Below are positions 33,444 through 41,784 of a stretch of DNA of 64,000 nt, piece after piece. Under the pieces are notes generated by a model that saw nothing but the letters and a program-made list of their open reading frames with translations, was not told the DNA's origin and did not search any database. Location: NCBI RefSeq assembly GCF_022751215.1, contig NZ_JAICDG010000003.1, positions 124,001 to 188,000 of the forward strand, written 5' to 3'. This DNA comes from Actinomadura terrae (GTDB lineage Bacteria; Actinomycetota; Actinomycetes; Streptosporangiales; Streptosporangiaceae). The position numbers and the translations under genes were made by a program. How positions within the stretch are numbered: position 1 is the stretch's first letter; each line of letters opens with the position of its first letter.

Positions 33444-36233
33444 TTAGGCGTCGCCGCCGGTGTTGCTCTCCGCGCTGCCGACGCCGCCCGCGAACACGTC
33501 GCTGACCTGCGCGTTCAGGCGGTAGCGGTCGATGGCCTGGGAGAGGGTCTCCGGCTTGATCTCGCCGTTCCTGGCCAGCCGGGTCAGCACGGCGAGGACG
33601 ATCGACGCCGCGTCCACGTGGAAGAAGCGGCGTGCGGCGGCGCGGGTGTCGGAAAACCCGTAGCCGTCGGTGCCGAGGGAGGAGAAGTCGCCGTGGACCC
33701 AGGGGGCGATCTGGTCGGGTACGGCGCGGGTGAAGTCCGATACCGCGACGATCGGCCCGGCGACGTTGTCGAGGGTCCGGGTGACGTAGGGGACGCGCTG
33801 CTCGTCGTCGGGGTGCAGCAGGTTCCACTCGTCGCACGCGCGGGCCTCGCGGGCCAGCTCGTTCCATGAGGTGGCCGACCAGACGTCGGCGGCGACGCCC
33901 CAGTCCTCGGCGAGGAGGCGCTGGGCCTCCAGGGCCCACCGGCCGCCGACGCCGGACGCGAGGATCTGCGCGTGCGGTGCCTGGCCGTTGCCGGACGTGA
34001 CGTCTGGCGCCGCCTTGTAGCGGTACAGGCCCTTGAGGAGGCCGTCGACGTCGACCGAGTCGGGTTCGGCGGGCTGCTGGTACGGCTCGTTGTAGACGGT
34101 GAGGTAGTAGAAGATGTCCTCGCCGCCCGGGTGCTCCTCGGACGAGCCGTACATGCGGCGCAGCGCGTCCTGGACGATGTGGGCCAGCTCGAACGACCAT
34201 GTCGGGTCGTAGTGGACGCAGGCCGGGTTCGTCGCGGCGAGCAGCGGGGAGTGGCCGTCGGCGTGCTGGAGGCCCTCGCCGGTGAGCGTGGTGCGCCCGG
34301 CGGTGGCGCCGAGCAGGAAGCCGCGGCCCATCTGGTCGCCGAGGGCCCACATCTGGTCGCCGGTCCGCTGGAACCCGAACATCGAGTAGAAGATGTAGAC
34401 GGGGATCATGTGCTCGCCGTGCGTGGCGTAGGACGTGCCCGCCGCGATCGTGGAGGCCATCGAGCCCGCCTCGCTGATGCCCTCGTGCAGCATCTGCCCC
34501 TGGTCGGACTCCTTGTAGGAGAGCAGGAGCTTGCGGTCGACCGCGTCGTAGGTCTGCCCGTGCGGGGAGTAGATCTTGGACGTGGGGAACAGCGAGTCCA
34601 TCCCGAACGTGCGGTACTCGTCCGGGGCGATCGGGACGAACCGGGCGCCGATGTTCTCGTCCTTGATCAGGTCCTTGAGCAGCCGGACGAACGCCATCGT
34701 CGTCGCGACGTTCTGCTTGCCCGAGCCCTTCTTCAGCTCCGCGTAGACGGGGTCGCCGGGGAGCTTCAGCGGCTTGGCGCGCACGACCCGCTTCGGCAGG
34801 AACCCGCCGAGCGCGGCGCGGCGCTCGCGCATGTACTGGATCTCGTCGGAGTCCTCGCCGGGGTGGTAGTAGGGCGGCAGCGGGGCTTCGAGGGCCGAGT
34901 CGGGGATGTCGAGGTAGAGCCGGTCGCGGAACTCCTTGAGCTCGGCCTTGGTGAGCTTCTTCATCTGGTGGGTGGCGTTGCGGGCCTCGAAGTCGGAGCC
35001 GAGCGTCCAGCCCTTGATCGTGTGCGCGAGGATCACGGTCGGCTGGCCGACGTGCTCGCGGGCCGCCTTGAACGCGGCGTAGACCTTGCGGTAGTCGTGC
35101 CCGCCGCGCGACAGCTTGCGCAGGTCGTCGTCGTCCAGATGCTGGACGATCTTGCGCAGCCGGGGGTCGGCGCCGAAGAACTTCTCCCGGATGTACTCGC
35201 CGGACTCGACCGTGAAGGTCTGGAACTGGCCGTCGGGCGTGGTGTTCATCTGGTTGACGAGCACGCCGTCGACGTCCTGGGCGAGCAGCGGGTCCCAGTC
35301 GCGGCCCCAGATGACCTTGATGACGTTCCAGCCGGCGCCGCGGAAGAACGACTCCAGCTCCTGGATGATCTTGCCGTTGCCGCGGACCGGGCCGTCCAGC
35401 TGCTGGAGGTTGCAGTTGACGACGAACGTGAGGTTGTCGAGCTCCTCGCGGGCGGCCAGGCCGATCGCGCCGAGCGACTCCGGCTCGCCCATCTCGCCGT
35501 CGCCGAGGAACGCCCACACGTGCGAGCGGGACGTGTCCTTGATCTTGCGGTTGTAGAGGTAGCGGTTGAACCGGGCCTGGTAGACCGAGTCGATCGCGGT
35601 CAGGCCCATGGACACCGTGGGGAACTCCCAGAAGTCCGGCATGAGCCGCGGGTGCGGGTAGGAGGACAGGCCGCCGCCCGGGTGCGAGTGCTCCTGCCGG
35701 AACCCGTCGAGCTTGTCGCCGGGGAGGCGGCCCTCAAGGTAGGCGCGGGCGTAGATGCCGGGGGCGGCGTGGCCCTGGATGAAGACCTGGTCGCCCGACT
35801 CGCCGTGGTCCTTGCCGCGGAAGAAGTGGTTGAACCCGACCTCGTACAGGGACGCGGCGGACGCGTACGTGGCGATGTGCCCGCCGACGCCCAGCTCCGG
35901 GCGGTTCGCCCGGGACACCATGATCGCCGCGTTCCATCGGATATAGGCGCGGATGCGTCGTTCCACGTGCTCGTCGCCGGGGAACCAGGGCTCCGACTCC
36001 GGCGGGATCGTGTTGATGAAGTCGGTGCTGCGCAGGCCGGGCACGCCGACCTGGAGCTCGCGGGCCCGCTCCAACAGCCTGAGCATCACGTAGCGGGCCC
36101 TGCCCCGGCCCTCGGTCTTGATGACCGTGTCCAGCGATTCCAGCCACTCCCGAGTCTCGTCCGGGTCGATGTCCGGAAGCTGGCTCGGCAGGCCGTCGCT
36201 GATGATTGAGAAGCGTTGACGTCCGGAAGCCAC
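33444..36233 (-). CDS. aceE: Pyruvate dehydrogenase E1 component, homodimeric type
   Basis: 929-aa thiamine-diphosphate enzyme decarboxylating pyruvate and acetylating E2 lipoyl groups. The ThDP motif is visible (GDGEMGEPESLG to VVNCNLQQLDG), as are the HGEH and DPTWSFELAHIVQ segments typical of AceE. GTG 36233 (VASGRQRFSII) has GAGGGG 5 nt upstream. The gene is monocistronic, divergent from DUF1918. In actinobacteria AceE works with shared SucB-like E2 and Lpd encoded elsewhere; neither is in the window. Confidence 0.97.
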   Translation of the reverse strand: MASGRQRFSIISDGLPSQLPDIDPDETREWLESLDTVIKTEGRGRARYVMLRLLERARELQVGVPGLRSTDFINTIPPESEPWFPGDEHVERRIRAYIRWNAAIMVSRANRPELGVGGHIATYASAASLYEVGFNHFFRGKDHGESGDQVFIQGHAAPGIYARAYLEGRLPGDKLDGFRQEHSHPGGGLSSYPHPRLMPDFWEFPTVSMGLTAIDSVYQARFNRYLYNRKIKDTSRSHVWAFLGDGEMGEPESLGAIGLAAREELDNLTFVVNCNLQQLDGPVRGNGKIIQELESFFRGAGWNVIKVIWGRDWDPLLAQDVDGVLVNQMNTTPDGQFQTFTVESGEYIREKFFGADPRLRKIVQHLDDDDLRKLSRGGHDYRKVYAAFKAAREHVGQPTVILAHTIKGWTLGSDFEARNATHQMKKLTKAELKEFRDRLYLDIPDSALEAPLPPYYHPGEDSDEIQYMRERRAALGGFLPKRVVRAKPLKLPGDPVYAELKKGSGKQNVATTMAFVRLLKDLIKDENIGARFVPIAPDEYRTFGMDSLFPTSKIYSPHGQTYDAVDRKLLLSYKESDQGQMLHEGISEAGSMASTIAAGTSYATHGEHMIPVYIFYSMFGFQRTGDQMWALGDQMGRGFLLGATAGRTTLTGEGLQHADGHSPLLAATNPACVHYDPTWSFELAHIVQDALRRMYGSSEEHPGGEDIFYYLTVYNEPYQQPAEPDSVDVDGLLKGLYRYKAAPDVTSGNGQAPHAQILASGVGGRWALEAQRLLAEDWGVAADVWSATSWNELAREARACDEWNLLHPDDEQRVPYVTRTLDNVAGPIVAVSDFTRAVPDQIAPWVHGDFSSLGTDGYGFSDTRAAARRFFHVDAASIVLAVLTRLARNGEIKPETLSQAIDRYRLNAQVSDVFAGGVGSAESNTGGDA

Positions 36234-36545
36234 GGGGTCCCCTCTGCGCTTGCCGTCTGTGCTGGTGGGGCCTTGATCGCCACGTCCGGCGACCGGGCCC
36301 CCGGTATGACTCGTTGGTCGCCTCGGTTGTGATCCATCGTCGCCGGTTACGCCGGCTAACGCATCTCTACCGTTGGGTAACCCATTCTCCCCGGTCAACC
36401 GGGGTATCGGACCCCCTGAGGGCCGATCGCCCGAGGCCGGTGCCGGATGCCTCTCGACGCCGCGCCCCGGACGTATGAAGGTGGAGACAACAGGTCCATG
36501 CCCGAAATGTCCCGTCTCATCCGGGACGACGAGCTTGGGGGAGAC
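36234..36545. other. Divergent control region aceE / DUF1918
   Basis: 312 bp without a supported gene. Palindromes CCCCGGT-CA-ACCGGGG (36389-36404) and GTTA-N7-TAAC (about 36346-36360) lie between the divergent genes and could bind an aceE regulator. A TTGACC occurs on the minus strand inside the first palindrome, but no -10 at proper spacing is seen. Confidence 0.4.
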
Positions 36546-36752
36546 ATGCACGCGAACATCGGAGACCGGCTGCACGTCCACGGCAACGTGGTCGGCCAGA
36601 CCGACCGGCAGGGCGAGATCATCGAGGTACGCGGGCCCGACGGCGGGCCGCCCTACCTCGTCCGTTTCGCCGACGGCCACGAGACCCTCGTCTACCCGGG
36701 GCCGGACGCGGTCATCGAGGGCCCCGCGCCCGCCGAGGGCCTGCCCGGCTGA
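36546..36752 (+). CDS. DUF1918 family protein
   Basis: 68-aa small beta protein (HANIGDRLHVHGNVVGQTDR, EIIEVRGPDGGPPYLVRF), the typical DUF1918 SH3-like barrel. GGGGGAG lies 3-4 nt before ATG 36546, preferred to an upstream in-frame ATG at 36447. Function unknown; common in actinobacteria as a single gene. Confidence 0.9.
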   Translation: MHANIGDRLHVHGNVVGQTDRQGEIIEVRGPDGGPPYLVRFADGHETLVYPGPDAVIEGPAPAEGLPG

Positions 36753-36859
36753 CCCGGCGCGCCCCCGGCCGCGTCCGCACCGCGACAGCGCCCCGCGCGT
36801 GCCCTGCGGCGGGGCGCGTCCGGGGGATTTCGCGCCGTGGATCGGGTACACCAGTGATC

Positions 36860-37267
36860 ATGGAGAGCACCGTGGTCCGGGTGACCACCGGTACGCGGGA
36901 GACCGTGCACGACATCACCGCCGAATGCGAGCGCTTCGCCGCCGCGACGGGCGGGGACGGCCTGCTGCACGTCTTCGTCCCGCACGCCACCGCCGGAGTG
37001 GCGATCATCGAACTCGGGGCGGGCAGCGACGACGACCTGCTCGCCGCCCTGGCCGACCTGCTGCCCGCCGACGACCGCTGGAGGCATGCCCACGGCTCAC
37101 GTGGGCATGGCAGATCCCATGTGATGCCCGCGTTCGTCGCGCCGTTCGCGACCGTCCCCGTCCTGGACGGGCGGCTCGCCCTCGGGACGTGGCAGTCGGT
37201 GGCGCTGGTCGATCTGAACCTGGACAACCCCGACCGACAGGTCAGGTTGTCGCTGCTAAAGGGATAG
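36860..37267 (+). CDS. YjbQ/UPF0047 family protein
   Basis: 135-aa protein of the YjbQ family, reported to have weak thiamine-phosphate synthase activity in E. coli. Conserved stretches: LLHVFVPHATAGVAI, DDDLLAALADLLPADD, HVMPAFVAP and LGTWQ. ATG 36860 fits family length; GTG 36854 is the alternative; no SD is seen. The stop codon is embedded in a 22-bp tandem duplication. Confidence 0.88.
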   Translation: MESTVVRVTTGTRETVHDITAECERFAAATGGDGLLHVFVPHATAGVAIIELGAGSDDDLLAALADLLPADDRWRHAHGSRGHGRSHVMPAFVAPFATVPVLDGRLALGTWQSVALVDLNLDNPDRQVRLSLLKG

Positions 37268-37302
37268 GCGTGGATTGTTTAAGGGATCGGCGTGGATTGT
37301 CA
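37259..37302. repeat. 22-bp tandem duplication over the yjbQ-like stop codon
   Basis: AAGGGATAGGCGTGGATTGT and AAGGGATCGGCGTGGATTGT follow each other at a 22-bp period; they differ at one position in the first 20 bp. The stop codon TAG is in the first copy. Confidence 0.85.
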
Positions 37303-37460
37303 CCCTCTGTGGGCGTCCGATGACCGCCGCCTCCGTATTCGGGCCAATGAGGCGACCAAAAGCCGGGAAGACACTTGCGCGAGGGGCCCCCACTTGTGTG
37401 GACTGTCCCGCAAACACCGCACTGGTGTGGGCGGGCCACCCGTCCCGGGGGGCCGGAGTT

Positions 37461-37483
37461 GCACCGTGCACAAGGCACCGTGC
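37461..37483. promoter_or_regulatory. Paired palindromic 9-mers before the DUF3052 gene
   Basis: GCACCGTGC (itself GCAC-C-GTGC) occurs twice with starts 14 bp apart, 28 bp upstream of GTG 37511. Candidate operator of unknown factor. Confidence 0.35.
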
Positions 37484-37510
37484 GGATTTGACGACCATGG
37501 GAGGACTTTC

Positions 37511-37939
37511 GTGAGCGCGACCGCGGGTCAGGCGCAGTCTGAGCGCAGCCTGGCCGAACGGCTCGGCCTGAAGGCGGGCCAGGTGGTGCAGGAGATCGGC
37601 TACGACGACGACGTCGACGAGGAGCTGCGCCGCTCCGTCGAGGCCGTCACGGGGAGCGAGCTGGTCGACGAGGACTACGAGGACGTGGTCGACATCGTGC
37701 TGCTGTGGTGGCGCGAGGAGGACGGCGACCTGTTCGAGGCGCTGACCGACGCCATGTTCCCGCTGACCAGCGGCGGCAACATCTGGCTGCTGACGCCCAA
37801 GGCGGGCCGCGAGGGCCACGTGGAGCCGAGCGACATCGGCGAGGCCGCCCAGACGGCCGGGCTGTCCCAGACGAGCAGCACCAGCGCCGCCAAGGAGTGG
37901 TCGGGGACGCGACTGGTCGCACCCAAGGTCAAGAAGTAG
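37511..37939 (+). CDS. DUF3052 family protein
   Basis: 142-aa acidic protein (LAERLGLKAGQVVQEIGYDD, VVDIVLLWWREEDGDL, GNIWLLTPKAGR) of the DUF3052 family. GGAGG lies 7 nt before GTG 37511. The aceE, DUF3052, peroxiredoxin order is conserved in actinomycetes. No catalytic motif is apparent; function unknown. Confidence 0.92.
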   Translation: MSATAGQAQSERSLAERLGLKAGQVVQEIGYDDDVDEELRRSVEAVTGSELVDEDYEDVVDIVLLWWREEDGDLFEALTDAMFPLTSGGNIWLLTPKAGREGHVEPSDIGEAAQTAGLSQTSSTSAAKEWSGTRLVAPKVKK

Positions 37940-38023
37940 GCCGGGGGTCCCCACGAGGCCGGCCGGCGCCAGATCGCCCGCCGGTCCGCGAGTCGCCGTG
38001 TCCGGGTGGCAGACTGGGTCCGT

Positions 38024-38069
38024 CCCCACGGCCGTGGGGGCGACCGACTTCCCCCGTGTCCGGCGGGGG
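38024..38069 (+). promoter_or_regulatory. Two hairpins in the leader of the peroxiredoxin gene
   Basis: A perfect 16-bp palindrome CCCCACGGCCGTGGGG (38024-38039) and a hairpin CCCCCG-N7-CGGGGG (38051-38069) precede the SD. They may terminate the DUF3052 transcript or act in the 5' leader. Confidence 0.45.
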
Positions 38070-38086
38070 CGAACCGCGGGAGAGGC

Positions 38087-38545
38087 ATGGCGGTCGAGGT
38101 AGGCGACGTCGCACCCGACTTCGAGCTGAAGGACCAGCACGGCGCACCGGTGAAGCTGTCGGATTTCCGCGGCGACGCCAACGTCGTCCTGGTGTTCTAC
38201 CCGCTGGCGTTCAGCGGCGTGTGCACGGGCGAGCTGTGCGAGATCCGGGACGAGCTGCACACGCTGGGCGGCGACGGCGTGCAGGTGCTCGCGGTCTCGG
38301 TCGACTCGGTGTTCGCCCTGCGCGCCTGGAGCGAGCAGGAGAAGTACACGTTCCCGCTGCTTTCGGACTTCTGGCCGCACGGCGGGACGGCGCAGCGCTA
38401 CGGCGTGTTCGACGAGGAACGCGGCATCGCCACGCGCGGCACGTTCGTCATCGACACCGAGGGCGTCGTCCGCTGGAAGGTCGTCAACGCCGTCCCGGAC
38501 GCGCGCGACATCGGCGAGTACCGCAAGGCGCTCGCCGCCCTCTGA
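38087..38545 (+). CDS. AhpE-like peroxiredoxin
   Basis: 152-aa thioredoxin-fold peroxidase: YPLAFSGVCTGEL with peroxidatic Cys about 46 and a second Cys about 51 (CTGELC). It reduces hydrogen peroxide and organic hydroperoxides in the cytoplasm. Mycobacterial AhpE lacks the second Cys of this loop. GGGAGAGG precedes ATG 38087. Confidence 0.93.
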   Translation: MAVEVGDVAPDFELKDQHGAPVKLSDFRGDANVVLVFYPLAFSGVCTGELCEIRDELHTLGGDGVQVLAVSVDSVFALRAWSEQEKYTFPLLSDFWPHGGTAQRYGVFDEERGIATRGTFVIDTEGVVRWKVVNAVPDARDIGEYRKALAAL

Positions 38546-38581
38546 GCCCAACCGGCCGTTGCCGGGGCATCCCCGGCAGGG

Positions 38582-38708
38582 CGTGGGAGCTTCTCCACGA
38601 GAAACACAGGCGTTCCGGGGGTATGGGGATCGTCTCCCCACGGGAAACCAGATCGGCCCGGGGGCGTGTGGGGTCGTCCCCCCACAAGAAACCGGGCCGG
38701 TGCCGGCC
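38582..38708. repeat. Three 43-44 bp direct repeats, each with a hairpin and GAAAC
   Basis: Units begin with a hairpin (TGGGGA-TCGTC-TCCCCA in unit 2; TGTGGGG paired with CCCCACA in unit 3; imperfect in unit 1), followed by GAAAC at 38601, 38644 and 38688, and a GC-rich tail (CCGGGGG type). They lie between the peroxiredoxin stop and the zinc-ribbon gene. Confidence 0.75.
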
Positions 38709-38742
38709 CTCCGGTACCGGCCCCCGCACCTCTGGAGGGGTG

Positions 38743-39102
38743 ATGCCCTGCTTTCGCTGCGGGGCGCGGCAGACCGACCCGGTGCGCGGCGCGAGCCCGT
38801 GGAAGCGCGGCGTCCGGGCCGACCGTCAGGTGCTGATCTGCCCCGGCTGCCAGGCCGCCCACGACTGGGCCGCCGATCTCGACCACTGCGCCGACTGCGG
38901 CTCGTCCGCCCTGGTGTGCCGGCTGGGCGAGGTGGAGTGCCGCGACTGCGGCCACACCCGCGCCGCCGACCGCCCGTCCGGCGGCCCGGTCCGCTCGACC
39001 GCCTCACCGGGCGACACCCTGCCGCCGGAGCGGGACGGCAGGCTCTCGGAAGAGGTGGCGGCGGCCCTGAACCGCGTTCTGAAACGCCGCCCCTCCGGCT
39101 GA
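38743..39102 (+). CDS. Zinc-ribbon protein with four CxxC motifs
   Basis: 119-aa protein with CFRC (3-6), CPGC, CADC and CRDC, i.e. two probable zinc ribbons in the first 75 residues, followed by a polar tail ending in a short helix (LSEEVAAALNRVLKRR). GGAGGGG lies 3-4 nt before ATG 38743. It might bind nucleic acid or protein; no family function is known to me. It follows the three-unit hairpin repeat. Confidence 0.75.
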   Translation: MPCFRCGARQTDPVRGASPWKRGVRADRQVLICPGCQAAHDWAADLDHCADCGSSALVCRLGEVECRDCGHTRAADRPSGGPVRSTASPGDTLPPERDGRLSEEVAAALNRVLKRRPSG

Positions 39103-39223
39103 CGCCCCGGTCGCGTCCCGCCGACCCCGGCCGTGCGCCTTTTGGCCGTCTTCGGTCACCGCCGACAGGCCGCCATTCCCCGGCCAATCGGTGCGACCCT
39201 CACTCTCCGTAGCAGAACGGCTC

Positions 39224-39253
39224 TTGACGTGGGGATTCGCCTGCTGCCACGCT
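39224..39253 (+). promoter_or_regulatory. Promoter of the potassium channel gene
   Basis: TTGACG, 18-bp spacer, CACGCT, then 6 nt to ATG 39260: a sigma-70-like promoter giving a leaderless transcript. Confidence 0.55.
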
Positions 39254-39259
39254 GCGCGG

Positions 39260-40318
39260 ATGCCGATCTTGTTCCGGCGGCTCGCCCACCGCATCGTCGC
39301 GCGCTCCTGGCGCGCCCCGGCGCTCGTTCTAGCGGTGGCGTTCCTGGTCGGCTGGCTGCTGATCGCGGTGTTCGAGGAGCCCGGCGCCAAGATCAAGAAG
39401 CCGCACGAGTACCTCTGGTACTTCTTCGTCAGCGGCACGACCACCGGCTACGGCGACCTGTTCCCGACCTCCGCCGGCGGCCGGATCGGCGGCGCGATCG
39501 TGATCATGGCGGGGCTCACCGCCGGGCTCGTGCTGTTCGCCGAGCTGACGCTGTGGATGGCGAAGGGGAGGACGATGAGGGCCACCGGCCAGGCGCGGCT
39601 GCATCTGCGGCGGCACATCGTGACCGTCGGTTACGACCGCGACGGCCTGCGCGCCGTCATCGGGCAGCTGCGCGCCGACCCCGAGTTCGCGGCGGCGAAG
39701 GTCGTCACGATCTTCTGGCCGGACGAGCTGGCCGGCGAGAACCCCGACCCCGACCTGTACGACGTGGTCGCCTTCGACGACACCGCGTTCGACCGCGCCT
39801 GCCTGCGCGACGCCCGCACGGTCGTCGTGGTCGGCCACACCGACGACGAGACCGTCCGGGTCATGCTCCAGGTGGTGGCCCACCTGCGGCGGCACGGGTC
39901 CCCGGCCGTCCACCTGCTGGCGGGCGTGCACGACGGCGGCCGCCGCGCCGAGATCACCGAGGCGCTCGGCCTGATCGGGCCGGACATCGAGCCCGTCGAC
40001 ATCGACGATCCCGCCGTCGTCGCCGTCGCCGTCCGCAACCCGGGCGTCGCGTCGATCTACCACAACCTGGCCAGCACCCTGGACGCGGACTCGACGCTCT
40101 ACCGCCTCGACGTGCCGGAGGACGCGGGAGAGTGGCCGCGCCTCGACCTGGCGATCGACTTCCTCAGGCGCGGCTGCACGCTGCTGGCGGTGGGCGAGTC
40201 CCACCGTCCGAACGCCCGCTTCCGGTTGGCGGCGCGGCCGGACGAGACGGTCCGCGGCGGGCAGTCGCTCGCCGTCGTCGCCGAGTCCCGTCCCGAAATC
40301 CCCTGGCACGAACTGTGA
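39260..40318 (+). CDS. Potassium channel protein with TrkA-N/RCK-like domain
   Basis: 352-aa membrane protein: TM1 about residues 18-38, a pore loop with selectivity filter TTGYGD about residue 66, TM2 about 80-102, then a cytoplasmic RCK-like domain beginning HIVTVGYDRDGL (incomplete Rossmann glycine motif). It probably conducts K+ with ligand gating. ATG 39260 is placed 6 nt after a promoter -10 with no SD. The canonical GxGxxG is replaced by GYDRDG, so nucleotide binding may be altered. Confidence 0.9.
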   Translation: MPILFRRLAHRIVARSWRAPALVLAVAFLVGWLLIAVFEEPGAKIKKPHEYLWYFFVSGTTTGYGDLFPTSAGGRIGGAIVIMAGLTAGLVLFAELTLWMAKGRTMRATGQARLHLRRHIVTVGYDRDGLRAVIGQLRADPEFAAAKVVTIFWPDELAGENPDPDLYDVVAFDDTAFDRACLRDARTVVVVGHTDDETVRVMLQVVAHLRRHGSPAVHLLAGVHDGGRRAEITEALGLIGPDIEPVDIDDPAVVAVAVRNPGVASIYHNLASTLDADSTLYRLDVPEDAGEWPRLDLAIDFLRRGCTLLAVGESHRPNARFRLAARPDETVRGGQSLAVVAESRPEIPWHEL

Positions 40319-40394
40319 CCCAGCCCGGTCTCACACGCTGACCGCGTCCGGCTCACGCGCTGACCCCGCCCGGCCCCACGGGCCTTGCGAACTC

Positions 40395-40424
40395 TTGACC
40401 TGCTTGGAAACTGGCTGCTAGCTT
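40395..40424 (+). promoter_or_regulatory. Promoter of the sugar ABC operon
   Basis: TTGACC, 18-bp spacer, TAGCTT. Expected transcription start is about 40431, putting the IclR-type palindrome at about +15 to +30, where a repressor would block elongation. Confidence 0.6.
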
Positions 40425-40445
40425 TTGCCGCATGCTGGAATAGCG

Positions 40446-40460
40446 TTCCGTATGACGGAA
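40446..40460. promoter_or_regulatory. Operator box 1 (IclR-type palindrome)
   Basis: TTCCGT-ATG-ACGGAA, perfect inverted repeat. The same motif occurs at 48695-48709 and 49655-49669 around the iclR-like gene. Confidence 0.75.
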
Positions 40461-40494
40461 AGTGCGGATGCGTGAGCTGACGGAGGGATCCCCG

Positions 40495-41784
40495 TTGAAG
40501 AACCTCATGCCGATCGTCGCCGCGGTGCTCCTCGCGACCACCGCCGCAGCCTGCTCGTCCGGGGACGGGGACTCGGGAGGAGGCCCCGTCGAGCTCATGC
40601 TCTGGCACGGCCAGAACGACATCGCGGCCAAGTCGATGGACAAGCTGGTCGAGTCGTTCAACCGGTCGCACCCGAACATCAAGGTCAAGACCGACTCCGG
40701 CGGCGCGACCGCGGACACGATGCTGCCCAAGGTCACCGCGGCGTTCGCCGCCGGCACCTTTCCCGACGTCGCCTACATGTACGGCTCGTGGGGCGCGGCG
40801 CTCGCGCGGAGCCCGAAGGTGCCGAACCTGAAGAAGTACATCGGCGCGTCCGACGTCAACTGGGACGACTTCTGGCCGAACAGCCGGGCGACGGCGACGA
40901 TCAACGGGAAGGTGATCGGCTTCCCGTCCGCGGCCGACGACCTGACCGTCCTGTACAACAAGAAGCTGCTGGCCGACGCCGGCCTCAAGCCCCCGTCGCC
41001 CACCTGGAGCTGGGACGACTTCCGCTCGATGGCGCGCAAGCTCACCAACGCCGAGGACAAGACCTACGGGACGACCTGGGCGGTCAGCGGCGGCGAGGAG
41101 ACGACCTGGCTGCTGTGGCCGCTGCTGTGGCAGCACGGCGGGTCGATCCTGTCCAAGGACGAGAAGAAGGCCGCCTTCAACTCCCCGGCGGGCGTGCGGG
41201 CGCTCACGCTCGTCCAGCAGATGACCCTCCAGGACAAGTCGGTCTACGTGGACACGAGCCCGGCCGAGAAGGGGCAGAAGCTGTTCGAGTCCGGCCGCCT
41301 CGGGATGTTCCTGGCGGGGCCGTGGGTGCTGCCCGACGTCCAGGCCGCGAAGGTCGACTACGGGATCGCGCCGATGCCCGGGACGAACGGCGACCACCAG
41401 ACGGTGTCCGGCATGGACAACTGGGCCGTCTTCGACCACGGCAGCCGCCGGGTCAAGGCCGCCGTCGAGTTCCTCACCTGGCTCACCAAGCCCGAGCAGC
41501 AGCTGGTCTGGATGAACGACACCGGCTCGCTGCCGACCCGCAAGTCGATCACGAGCCTGCCCGGCTACCAGGAGTACACGAAGAAGTACCCCGGGGTGGA
41601 CGTCGTCACCGAGAACCTCGTGAACGCCAAGCAGATCCGTCCGGTGATCTCCAAGTACCCGCGGGTCTCGGGGTTCGTCGCGCAGGCGATCGCCGCCGCT
41701 CTGCTCGGCAAGTCCGATCCGCAGAGCGCGCTGAACGACGCGGCGAACAAGTCCGACGCGCTGCTGAAGGTGCCCGGCCAGTGA
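40495..41784 (+). CDS. Sugar ABC transporter substrate-binding lipoprotein
   Basis: 429-aa extracellular solute-binding protein family 1: signal peptide MKNLMPIVAAVLLATTAAAC with lipidated Cys about 20, and MalE-like lobes (LMLWHGQND, KVTAAFAAGTFPDVAYMYGS, LGMFLAGPWVLPDV). It captures an oligosaccharide outside the cell. The start is TTG 40495, with GGAGG 8 nt upstream; in-frame ATGs upstream lack an SD and would spoil the signal. First gene of a three-gene importer operon under operator box 1. Confidence 0.94.
   Translation: MKNLMPIVAAVLLATTAAACSSGDGDSGGGPVELMLWHGQNDIAAKSMDKLVESFNRSHPNIKVKTDSGGATADTMLPKVTAAFAAGTFPDVAYMYGSWGAALARSPKVPNLKKYIGASDVNWDDFWPNSRATATINGKVIGFPSAADDLTVLYNKKLLADAGLKPPSPTWSWDDFRSMARKLTNAEDKTYGTTWAVSGGEETTWLLWPLLWQHGGSILSKDEKKAAFNSPAGVRALTLVQQMTLQDKSVYVDTSPAEKGQKLFESGRLGMFLAGPWVLPDVQAAKVDYGIAPMPGTNGDHQTVSGMDNWAVFDHGSRRVKAAVEFLTWLTKPEQQLVWMNDTGSLPTRKSITSLPGYQEYTKKYPGVDVVTENLVNAKQIRPVISKYPRVSGFVAQAIAAALLGKSDPQSALNDAANKSDALLKVPGQ

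Noticed and set aside
33972..36209. A 745-codon plus-strand open frame opposite aceE
   Set aside because: It is antisense to a strongly conserved gene, with no recognisable domain.
36389..36404. aceE promoter with TTGACC as -35
   Set aside because: The hexamer is inside a palindrome, but no -10 lies 16-19 bp downstream on the minus strand.
38582..38708. CRISPR array
   Set aside because: Repeats have a palindrome and GAAAC as in some CRISPR repeats, but the whole period is only 43-44 bp, the units are imperfect, the putative spacers are similar to each other, and no cas gene is nearby.
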